Source: Gnetum montanum
Lineage: Eukaryota > Streptophyta > Gnetopsida > Gnetales > Gnetaceae
Direction: 5' to 3'
Length of the DNA: 64,000 nt
Assembly (NCBI GenBank): GCA_015680685.1
Contig: MNCI01001903.1
Coordinates: forward strand, 296,302-360,301
In this document: piece after piece, positions 1 to 9,589 of the stretch
How positions within the stretch are numbered: position 1 is the first letter of the stretch
How the letters are laid out: every line of letters begins with the position of its first letter
The notes under the pieces: model-generated
Told to the model about the DNA's origin: nothing
The model's database searches: none
What the model saw: only the letters and a program-made list of their open reading frames with translations
Program-made: the position numbers and the translations under genes

Positions 1-1200
1 TTAAATGGATGATGAATGGTCTAATGTGCAAGCTAGAGTCTTTGGAGGAGTAGGAAAAGTCAAGAAATAATTCCACGTGTTAAATATTGATAAGAATAAG
101 TTTTGTATGTTCATTGGATGATAAATTTTCATAACATCAGATTGGTATGCAGCATGCATGATATAAGGTCCGTCCCATATAGTTAGAAACTTAGTGTTTT
201 TTGGAACATGATTAGGGTTATAATAAAGGACTTTATCACAAGGCTTGATGAATTCTTGTCTAATTTTAGCACCATGTTTACATTTGGAATACTTCTTATA
301 TTTTTTGTTACTCATTTGAGCTATTAACCAATTTTCATCTAAAAGATTGATATTCATTAATTGTTGTTTTTGAGCTAAGTATAATTCTAGGTTAAGGGTG
401 CTAGCAATTGTAAGGGTATTTAATTCTACTTGAATTGGTAGAGTAGGCAATTTTTCATAAACTAACTTGTATGGTGAATCCCCTATACGAAGTTTCTAGG
501 TTGATCTATATGCCCATAGAGCATCATTATGTTTGGTGCTCTAATTCTTCCTATATCAACTAATGGTTCTAGTTAATATTCTTGTGATTTCTTTGTTAGT
601 CACCTCATCTTGACCATTCTCTTGGGAATGATAAGATGTGAATAATTTATGGTTGACTCCAAGTTGTTGCATTAGCTTTTTAAATGTAGCTCTAGTAAAA
701 TGAGTCCTATTTTTTGATATTAGCATGTATGGTACTCCAAATATGTTCGCCACATGTTGTTGAAAGAACGTTGCAACTATTGTGGTTATGTAATTCTTAA
801 CTGCAGCTACTTCTACCCACTTAATACAGTAATCAACAATCACTATAATATAGAAATTTTCATTTGACATTGATGTGATGGGATCCATAAAATCTACTTT
901 TCAAATATCAAAGGGTTCCAATGGTTGTATCTACTATTATGATTCTTCATTTCTAGTAGTTGGTCCTTCACCTCTTTGGCATCTTTCACAAGATTGTGCA
1001 AATTGATGTGCATCCCTGAATATGATGGACCAGAAGTAGCATACCATCATCAATTTCATTGTTGTCCATTATCCTGCATAGTGACCATCACATGGGCCTT
1101 CATGTGCATCTTGTAGGACTATTTGTTCATTTTCTTTTGGAACACACCATCTTATCAACCTATCAACACATATCTTGTAAATATTTCCTCTAATTTCCAT
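1..1200 (-). pseudogene. Integrase region of element A pol
   Basis: Minus-strand integrase relic. The HHCC zinc-binding segment is visible around 975-1075 (HEGP, GHY, then SCE-RC). The catalytic core follows at about 556-920, with the first Asp in VDFMDP. The second catalytic Asp is replaced by Lys in SKNRTHF (codon at 712-714). The third residue, Glu, is kept in NGQDEV. The C-terminal part (1-450) has the IWDGPYI motif shared with elements B-D. Stops and at least one frameshift separate these blocks. An integrase would insert element cDNA into chromosomes; this copy cannot, since its DDE triad is broken. Identification rests on motif matches to the three other copies in the window. Confidence 0.8.
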
Positions 1201-1224
1201 ATATGTTTTTTCCCTGTGGAGAAA

Positions 1225-2236
1225 TTATTCTATGTGCTTCTTATCCCATTTAATAGGAAGTTCATGTGTGGTAAGATATGTTATGTAATTAGTGATCCAT
1301 GCCTTCATTGTTGAATCTAAAATCATTGCTATCTTTGTGAATAAACTTTTGTTGAGAAATTGGTCTAACAATTGTTCTTCATTTTCTTCAGGTTTCCATC
1401 TTAATCTTGACAAGTGATCAGCTGTAACATTTTTAGTTCCTTTTCTATTAATCATTGTGATGTTGAATTCTTGTAAGATAATGAGGCATCTTATCATGCT
1501 AGAGTTTATCATTGGTTTATTCATTAGAAACTTGATAGCACTATGATTAGTATGGATATAGATGAGATACTTGAACACATAATGATTGAATTTTTAAGTA
1601 ATTATACCATAGCCATAAGCTCCTTTTCTATGGTGATATAATTAAGTTATGCCCTGATGATGCTTTGAATAGTGTAGTGTATGTAATAGGGTTGATTCTA
1701 ATCACCAAGTTGAGTTAATACTACTACTAATGTGTAGTCTAAAGCATTTGTCATAATGTGGAAAGGTTTGGATCAATCTAGAGCTTAAAGGATTGGTGTC
1801 TTGATTAGTTTCTACTTAGGGTCTCAAATGCCTTCTCACATTGTTTTGACTACTAAAATGATGCATCTTTCTTTGTTAGTTCAACTAGTGATTTTGTAAT
1901 CTTTATGAAGTTTTCAATAGATCTCCTATAATATCCTATATGACTAAGAAATAATCTAATGTCTTTGATTGTCTGTGGCCTCTAAGTGATGTTCTAAATA
2001 ATTCTAATCTTTTTTGAATCTACCTTGATCCCTTTATGAGATACCTTATGTCCTATAATTATATTGTATTGGACCATTAAGTGGCTCTTTTTCCAATTAA
2101 GATTCAAATTAGTTTCAACAAATCTTTTCAAAACTTGATTTAAAAAGTCTAATTGTTTGAAGTCAAGTCCATATGTTGAAAAATCATCCATAAATACTTC
2201 AATTCCATTGCCAATATGCTTTTTGATGTACCTCAT
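1225..2236 (-). pseudogene. Reverse transcriptase C-terminal half and RNase H of element A
   Basis: The RT palm motif FMDDFSTYG is intact near 2180-2200 on the minus strand, followed by the thumb segment with the LNWKKSHLMVQ motif at about 2080-2110. RNase H and the RT-integrase connection follow (1225-1790), including HTNHSAIKFLMNKP and a DHLSRLRW block that also occurs in elements B and C. The RT finger region and everything upstream to gag are missing: the coding similarity stops exactly at 2236, where the 52-bp repeat begins. Stops at 1579-1990 break the frame. The enzyme would copy element RNA into DNA; the deletion removes the finger motifs, so it is dead. Confidence 0.8.
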
Positions 2237-2288
2237 AGGTGTATTATTTTTGTTATAATATAATGAACAACAATTTTCAAATTATCTT
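2237..2288. repeat. 52-bp direct repeat, copy 1, at a deletion junction
   Basis: This segment matches 5715-5766 at 49 of 52 positions in the same orientation. It sits exactly between truncated RT (2236) and gag C-terminal sequence (from about 2289), where several hundred codons of protease and RT are absent. The other copy lies just outside the element's LTR. It is best explained as filler DNA copied from the flank during repair of a break. Confidence 0.8.
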
Positions 2289-4771
2289 GGTTCACTTATC
2301 CAAACATCCTCTTATGTGGTAACTACCCTAGTAGCACTCTTTCATTGTGGGTATGTTTGCAGTTCTCCTTGCATGACTAGTGGCGACACTGGTGGTAATG
2401 TATTGGGAGCTTGGAATGAGGAACCAACTGCTAGTTAGGGTTGTAAGAGTTCAGATTCACACATAAGGTAGTGGGTCTATGATACTCTGGTGGATAGTAG
2501 GATGAGGAAGTATGGATAAAAGTATTCTGTGGAGAGATTGGGAGTTGTACATAGTATCTATAGGGGTCTGGTTGCTTGTATGAATCCTATTGCCTTGGTG
2601 GTGGCATTCCGCCTGCTTGTGGTTGTTGTCACTATTGCTAGAATTGTTCTTGTAGTTGAGGATAAGCTCCACTTGGATACTATAATTATTGTTAGGGCTA
2701 TCAAAAATTATCTTTTAGATAAGATAATTATTTGGGCATTTATTTTTTAACAAATTTTGGATTGAGTATGTATGCCCTAGACTCTTGTAAGTGGGCCATA
2801 ATAGGGAAACATCCCTTAGGATGTTCATAGTGACACACTTTACACCTTTTGTTCTTTTCTAAATTGGAGTCCATTACTTCCTCCACTACAACAATTTTTT
2901 CTTTATATTTGTAGTTCTCATGTTCATTGTCTCTTTTCTTCTTGTTCTCCTTACTTTTGTTTAACACTTATTCAGTTCTTTCCTCTACTATCTTTAGTGC
3001 TGTAATAAATTTCTCATCTACCAAATCTCACATTTTCTCTACCTTTGTTGCAATGTCAATAACTAATTTCTAGATTAATAAAACCTTTTTCTAGATCATA
3101 TTTTCTAAGGTTTCTTCTTCTTGTAATTCACATATTCTTACATCCCATTTTTTAATTGTTGGATCTTTGTTATATTCTTCTACTGATTCTCCTTTCGTTA
3201 ACTCTCCTTTCTCTTTTGCCACTTAGTCTATGAGTCTTTGGATTTCATGAGTCATCATTTCAGATAATTAGCCTTTGGCATATACCCCAAGGATCTCTCT
3301 TGTCATATTTCTGAGCTCATTGATGATGTGTCATTATTGTTCCCATAGAAAATTCATGGCTTGGATACCTATGAAATAAGAAATAGTATCCACCCATGAC
3401 CACATCAAGGGATTCATGTATCATTTGTTTCCATCCTTAGATTTATCTTCTTATATTTGACACTTTGGAGTAAGTTTGATACTTGTCATTATAGAGTTCT
3501 AGCATGATACTCCATCTTCAAGTTAATTCTAGTTCTAAGGACCTGTACCTGATGTCTACTTTCTTTATGAGTATGCTAGGAAGCAACAATTTCTACCAAT
3601 CATTTTCAATGTTTTTTTGGGCATAGACATTGTGGAAGGCTAGAAGATGATGTTATAAGTCTACATTATATTCACCTTCAAATTTTGGAATGTTATTCAT
3701 GTCTAGTTTCTTGATGTGATTGTCCCTTACATGCCTAGTGGGAAAGTACATAGCTTTTCTAATGTTAATCATATTGCTAATGACCAATTGGGATTCTTCA
3801 TAGTCTTCGAGTTCATAATTTATATTGTAGTGATGATCTCTCTGATGCTCATGATGCTTTCTCACCTCATGTCTATTTCTTCCTATTCTTTTTTCATGGT
3901 TATCTTCTTGCTCATCAAGATGTCTTATTCTATGTGCATGTCTCTCATGGTTTCTCCTTCTTCCCTCATCATGACCACTTAGTCTTTTTTCTCTCTTTCC
4001 ATAATTTGTAAATGAATGTGAAGAAGAAGATGGAGTTGGAGAATGATGCTAGTTGGTTCTTCTTTTTTGACTCCTTGATTCATCTCTTCTAGACACATTG
4101 GAGGTTTTAGGCCTTAAATTCTTCATAATTCTAGACTCCTCCTTATTTCCTCTTGAGGTTTCTACAAGAGTTGAATCTAGGTTTATCTTAACAAGATCTT
4201 TAATGAAAATGATTCATGTTTGGGAATGGGACCTATGAGTTTGATAAAGTTTCTTAATTTGAAATACAATATCTTCCTTTTCTTTTAGGATAACTATTTA
4301 AGGTGCCTTCTTTCATTTTTCATGTTCATACCTTGCCTCCATAATGGCATTCCTTCTTGTCTGAGCTTCCATTGACTAGCATGGCCTGGTCATGTTTTTG
4401 GAGACTTGTTAGGCTTCATGTACATGACTAAGGTTTGACATCATAAGGGCTACTTCAAGCATTGATGGTGGTAAACATTCAAGTGGAAAGATAATGTTGT
4501 CCTAGAGATCTTTCATTTGAGTTGTTCATCCCAGTGAAAAATAAATGTAAAATCAGGAAATAAGGGTCAATATGAGCATAGGAAATCCTAGTTTGCATTC
4601 GTGCACTCCAATCTTCTTCAGTGTACTCCTTGTCATGACTTTCATTAAATTTAGCAGCAAGTGGGAACTTTCTTTAGTTGTAGAAGCCATATTAAGTGTT
4701 TGACATGTAAGCATATACATTTGAGAAATTCTTCTAAGTATGAAAGATGTACTTTGTGATGCTTGATACAA
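2289..4771 (-). pseudogene. Gag of element A
   Basis: Capsid/nucleocapsid precursor relic on the minus strand. From the N-terminus: a Lys/Glu-rich segment (about 4100-4700) unlike the element C N-terminus, a basic His/Arg-rich stretch, then LDMNNIPKFEGEY (about 3660-3720), which aligns with LDMNNIPQFKGGY in element B. A zinc-knuckle-like motif CKVCHYEHPKGC lies at about 2830-2865, spaced C-x2-C-x3-H-x3-C. The C-terminal Pro/Gln-rich region follows at 2400-2700. Much of the N-terminal half stays in one frame with scattered stops. Gag would package the element RNA in cytoplasmic particles. The distinct N-terminus suggests A belongs to a different subfamily from B and C. Confidence 0.7.
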
Positions 4772-4811
4772 TGAACTTTGTAAAATTAATTAACTAACAA
4801 AATATAACACA

Positions 4812-4829
4812 TCCCAAATAATGGTGACA
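4812..4829 (-). other. Decayed primer binding site (tRNA-Asp type) of element A
   Basis: The minus strand reads as a decayed form of TGGCGCCGTTGCCGGGGA, the complement of the plant tRNA-Asp 3' end; 11 of 18 positions match. It starts one base inside the LTR edge, the same spacing as in element C (37434-37451), which supports both the LTR boundary and the Athila-type assignment. Confidence 0.6.
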
Positions 4830-4830
4830 A

Positions 4831-5702
4831 TGATGAGTGATTGGGTATTCCAACACTCAACCATACAAGTCAAAAGTATTCATAAGCAACTAAATCATAA
4901 TTCGTATGGGCAATGTAAGTATACTAGTAGTTGATGTTCAGTTTGTGATCGTTGTCTTCTCACTTAGAGTCAGTGAGGTGCAAATCATATTGTTTAACTC
5001 TTAGTGAGGTATATGATATATTGATGTTTTTCAGCTTTGAATGTGCTAAGTGCCAACATGGTAAAGATGATAATAAATTCTAAATCTAAGTGCAATGAAG
5101 ATATAAAGCTATTCTATCCTATTGATGATAACTAACTATTCTTGGTTTACTATATGCATCTTGGGCAAATGCAACTGTTACTGGGATTACCAAGTAACTT
5201 TACTGCTAAGTAAATTAAGTAATGCCACTACTGGGTTACCAAATAGTTACACTTTACACTTGAAACCAAACGTACTTATTCTGCCTTACAAAGAGACATT
5301 GGAATGTAAAATGACTTAGAAGATGTAAATGACTTACTAAAAGTAAACATGATGAAAAGTAAAATTATGCTAAGTGAAATCTGGCAATGCTGAAAAAAAA
5401 TCTCAATCTTTATTTCCATACATGAATTATGTCTAGAAACAATCCACTCAAATAAATATTTGATACAACTATAATTCACCACACTATGGACATTCACTCT
5501 AAATTTAACTCTATCACAGAAATAAATTGTAAGAATTTTGGTAAATGCTTGTTAAAAGTTGTTGTTTCAATGCAATGGTAGGTTGGTATTTATAGGCATG
5601 ACCATTGCTTATTACATTACATCTATGATGATGTATGCATAGCTACAATATCGTAGCTTGCATATTATATGGTTTTATTAATAAGCATCTAAGGTTGTAT
5701 CA
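4831..5702 (-). repeat. 5' LTR of element A
   Basis: Begins TGATGAGTG at 4831, matching the LTR ends of B, D and the solo LTR, and ends at ATCA about 5702, giving 872 bp with inverted TGAT/ATCA ends. Internal landmarks on the minus strand are a TATA-like TATAAATA near 5589-5596, a polyadenylation-type AATAAAG near 5408-5415, and CGATAT in U3 near 5650. The outer edge at 5702 is inferred, because no second LTR is in the window to align with. Confidence 0.7.
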
Positions 5703-5714
5703 TGCAAGATATGG

Positions 5715-5766
5715 AGGTGTATTGTTTTTGTTATAATCTAATGAACAATAATTTTCAAATTATCTT
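5715..5766. repeat. 52-bp direct repeat, copy 2, flanking element A
   Basis: Second copy of the segment at 2237-2288 (49/52 identical), about 12 bp outside the LTR of element A. As it lies in flanking DNA while the other copy interrupts a coding region, this is the likelier donor. Confidence 0.8.
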
Positions 5767-5779
5767 TTTTTCTTGGAAT

Positions 5780-6420
5780 TTATAGAGCCCTAGAAAATAG
5801 AAAATTTTTAGCTCTTTTTCTTCTTTCTTATTTTTCCTTTTCTAAATTAGACAAAGCTTCAACATGCTAAGAAATTGATTCAACAATTGTTTCTTGCTTT
5901 GCAATTATAGCACATATAGTTTTTTGATTTGATTCAAGGTTTAAAGTTTTACTTATTATTTTTTGCTTTGTAATCTATTCTACTATTATTTGTTGTTATG
6001 TCATCATAGCTTCTAGTTGATTAGACATTGCCTCTTGCTTTGAGACTACAATGTTCATGGTATGACCAAGATTTTCAAAGTTACTATTATGTTGATCCAT
6101 CACTACTATTTGTTCTCTCATTAGGATAATTTTCTTTTCCAATGTTTTTTTTCTATTCCTGCATTCATGTAGACATCATTTATTAATTTTGATTAATCGT
6201 TCCCTACCGATCTTTAGGAGTTTTTCACCCTTTCAAGTAAGGTTTTTAGTTGAGTGGTAATCTCCTACATTTTAGACTTAATAACTAGTGCCATATCTAA
6301 CCCTTCGAACAAACTTGGAAAACCTTTTTCATAGCCTTTGATCCTTTGCATAACCTCAAAAAATATGTGAGGTGCTAGGTGGCTAGGGTAGCATTGCAAA
6401 TCTTAAACCCAAAATAATTT
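5780..6420 (-). pseudogene. Decayed coiled-coil protein gene
   Basis: No named family recognised. From 6150 down to 5790 the minus strand stays in one frame for over 100 codons with four stops. Three or four of these stops are TAA or TAG in positions where a CAA/CAG Gln codon is expected from the surrounding heptad pattern. The text is rich in Glu, Lys, Gln, Ile and Leu at coiled-coil spacing, with recurring KQE-type units. A one-base shift connects it to an upstream part (6150-6400) containing GYEKGFPSLFEGLDMAL. Neither flank shows an LTR or retroelement enzyme. It could be a transposon accessory protein or a gag-like protein of another family. C-to-T decay suggests past cytosine methylation. 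Confidence 0.4.
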
Positions 6421-7039
6421 GATTATAATATATCTCAATAGATATAGCCAATAAAATACATCAAATGAATTACAAAAGATTATAATAAAACCACTTTTAA
6501 ATACATTGCTCTTTGCAAGGAGACAGCACATGATCATGCAATGGCATAATCTCTTAAAATAAAACACATCGTTAGAATTATAAGCATCACAAATGTCATT
6601 GAGGTTTATCAAACTAGGCAAACTACATGAAAAACAATCGCTAACGTCTACCAAATCCTAATCCTAATCAAACTCACATAGCTCTTATCATTAAAATGCC
6701 CCAAGATAAACAACATACGTACAATCAAAGCACCTAGGGCATATTTATTAAATAAACCAAAGATTTGGTAGATTTATTAGTATGAACTATGAACCTCGGG
6801 ACATGGCTACGTCTGTTCCATTTAGGATATAAAGGAATCTATGATACAGTTGGTGGTTGTTGATCAATATGATATATGTAAAGATGAGACCATGATTGGC
6901 ATGCATGATGTTCTATCATTATCATGGTTATTCCATCACACATGCATCAACATGTAGAAATGTTAGCCGCATGTCCTCACAACACAAACTGTGAGACTGT
7001 TGCCAATCATAGTCCATGGTAGCACATTGAAAAATAGGA
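6421..7039. other. Unassigned AT-rich stretch
   Basis: No coding region, LTR edge or repeat recognised. The 83-codon minus-strand open frame at 6403-6654 is Cys/Phe-rich and matches nothing I know. Confidence 0.3.
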
Positions 7040-9235
7040 CTTCTAAAAGTCCCTATTAGATATACCACCTTGTAATCTTTGGAGAAACTCTTTGAAAGTC
7101 CATTTGTTATCTGGAAGTTGTAATTTCCAAGTGTAGATCACTAGAATTATAACGCTTTCTAGACCTTCCTATGCAGGCATTGCTAGTAGTAGTCCCTCGG
7201 AGTCTAAGGTAAAATATTGCTAGAAGTCTTCTATGCCATCAAAATCATCTATGCAAGAAAGAATGTGTGCTTCTAGTAGCTAGTGGGCTTTTAAAATCCC
7301 CTGTATGTTGGCTGCTAGCTGCACCCCCTCGCACTCTTTGAAAAATTATTTTTGGAAGTGTGTTTATTATTTGGAAGTTGCAATTTTCAAGTAAGTGTAG
7401 ATCAAATGAAAAAAACTTTTCAAATGCCCCTATGAGATCACTACTAGTAGTAGTCCCTCATAGTCCATTTTTAAAATATGCTAGAAGCCTTCTGCACCAC
7501 CAAAAGCATCTCTGAAAAAGTGAATGTGTGCTTCCGATAGCTAGTGGACCTCTAGAATTACCTGCAAGTAGGCTACTAGATGTACCCCCTTGCACTCTTT
7601 GAGAAAAGCTCAATGGAAGCACATCTATTATCTAGAAGTTGTGATTTCCAAGTGTAGATCAATGAAAGAAAAATGCTTTTTGAAGGTCCCTGTGAGCTCA
7701 CTACTAGTAGCAGTCCCTCACAATCAGTTGCAAAATATTCTAGAAGCCTTCCACATCACCAGAAGCATCTATGCATGATTGAATGCATGCTTTTGATGAT
7801 GTGCAATTTCCAAAAGTTGCAATTTCCAAGTAAGTGCAAATCACTAGAAGCATAATGCTTTTCAGAGGCCCTTGTAAGCTCACCACTAGTAGCAGTCTCT
7901 CATAGTCAATTGTAAGAATATTCTAGAAGCATTTTCTTCCACCAAAAGCATCTATGCAAGAGTGAATGCATGCTTCTAGAAGTTGGTGGGCTTTTGGAGT
8001 AGCCTACAAGTAGGTTGCTAGATGCACCCCCTCGCACTCTTTCAAAAAAGCTGAATGAAAGTGCATTAGCTATTAGAAGTTGCAATTTCCAAGTAAGTGT
8101 AGATCACTATAAACAAAATGCTTTCTGAAGGTCCTTGCGAGCTCATCACTAGTAGTAGTCCCTTGCAGTTAGTTTTAAAAATATTCTAGAAGCCTTTTTC
8201 TCTATTGGAAGCACACATAGTGCTTCCAGTAGCTGGTGGGCTTCCAGAATCACCTATGGATTGGCTACTACACACACCCACTCACAATCTCTAAAACAAA
8301 GCTCTCCAAAAATGGGTTTTTTATTCAAAAGTTATGATTTCCAAGTAAGTGTAGATCATTAGAAGCATAACACTTTTCTAGATGCTCCTACACACTGCTA
8401 GTAGCAATCTCTCATAGTCAGTTGTAAAATTATGCTAGAAGCATTCCATGCCACTGAAAGCATCTATGCAAGAGTGAATGCATGCTTCTAGTAGCTTATG
8501 GGCTTCTAGAATCACCTACGAGTTGGCTGCTATATGCAACCCCATGTACTTTTTGAAAAAAGATCTCCAAAAACAAGGTTGTTATCTAGAAGTTGCAATT
8601 TCCAAGTAAGTCCAGATCATTGAAAGCATAATGATTTCTAGTGTCTTCTGCAAGTGCACTACTATGCACTTGCAATCAGTTGTAAAATGATACTAGAAAT
8701 CTTCCATACCACTAGAAGCATCTATCCAAGAGTGAATGCATGCTTTTGGTAGTTAGTGGAATTTTGGAATCACCTGCAGGTAGGCTACTAAACACACCTC
8801 CTCACACACTTTGAAAAAATCTCAACAAAGCACATCTATCATCTAGAAGCTACAATATCCAAGTAAGTGCAAAACATCAAAAGCACAATGCTTTCTAGAG
8901 ACACTTGCAAGCTCATTACTAGTAGTAGTCACTTGCAGTCCATTGGAAAATTATGCTAGAAGTCTTCTACACCATCAAAATCATTTATGGAAGAGTGGAT
9001 GCATGCTTCTAGTAACTAGTGGGCTTTCTGGATGCACCTATGAAGGAACTGCTAGTAGCATTTCCATATAGTCCAAGGAAAAATATATTTGGAAGTATTC
9101 TGTGCCACCAGAAGCATCTATGTAAGAGTGAATGTGTGCTTTTGGTAGCTAGTGGGCTTTTGGAAATCCCTGCAAGATGGCTGGTAGATGCACCCCCTCA
9201 CACTTTGTTAGAAGTTCCTCGAAGGCATCCACATC
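7040..9235. repeat. Tandem array, nine units of about 260 bp
   Basis: A landmark resembling AGTAGTAGTCCCTC recurs near 7188, 7447, 7708, 7889, 8152, 8402, 8660, 8923 and 9052. Spacings are about 259, 261, 181, 263, 250, 258, 263 and 129 bp, so most units are 250-263 bp and two are truncated. A second landmark, CACCCCCTCGCACTCTTTG, recurs with the same phase. Each unit also carries a small inverted repeat around AAGCATAATGCTT and a larger one, AGAAGCAT with ATGCTTCT about 18 bp apart. Units have diverged clearly, so the array is old. No open frame persists through it. Confidence 0.85.
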
Positions 9236-9589
9236 TTCTTGCAAGTGTACTACGATTTACAGTAAACCACAGTTTCATATTTTTATTTTGTGTGTTGTTG
9301 CATGACATAGTAGTTCACAACTGCTTAAAAAATATTATATATTTTGCGATTGAACTAAAATAAGAAATCCAAGTTTTTTTTTATAGCATTACAACCAGTA
9401 TAAGAGAAGTATCACAAATAAGGTTTGTGTTAATTTTTGAGGTATGTATGGATTTTGATTTTACTTTGCAAGTGGCGTTTGTCAAATACATAATTTGTAG
9501 ATTGTGGAATTATTGTTTGAGTTAGTAAGCAAAAAACAAAATTTGTTTAGATGAGAGAAAGGTAAGAGCATGCTGGTTTCTAGGATATA
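9236..9589. other. Unassigned interval
   Basis: AT-rich sequence between the tandem array and the transposase pseudogene. Nothing recognised in it. Confidence 0.3.

Larger units (their letters stand above)
1..5702 (-). mobile_element. Athila-like Ty3/gypsy element A, 5' part, decayed
   Basis: Read on the minus strand, the order is LTR (4831-5702), primer site (4812-4829), gag (about 2289-4771), then RT, RNase H and integrase (2236 down to 1). The 3' spacer and 3' LTR lie before base 1. Motifs match elements B, C and D in this window (gag MNNIP motif, RT FMDD, integrase HHCC and GPYI). The primer site type and single gag-pol layout fit the Athila branch of Ty3/gypsy. Protease and the N-terminal half of RT are missing: at 2237-2288 coding sequence jumps from RT straight to the gag C-terminal region. 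Stops and frameshifts are frequent, so this is an old inactive copy. Confidence 0.85.

Noticed and set aside
7040-9235. CRISPR-like array
   Set aside because: Units are long, diverged and contiguous without short identical repeats and unique spacers; this is a plant tandem repeat.
7590-9363. Short open frames inside the tandem array
   Set aside because: They are fragments of the repeat unit and are not kept open from unit to unit.
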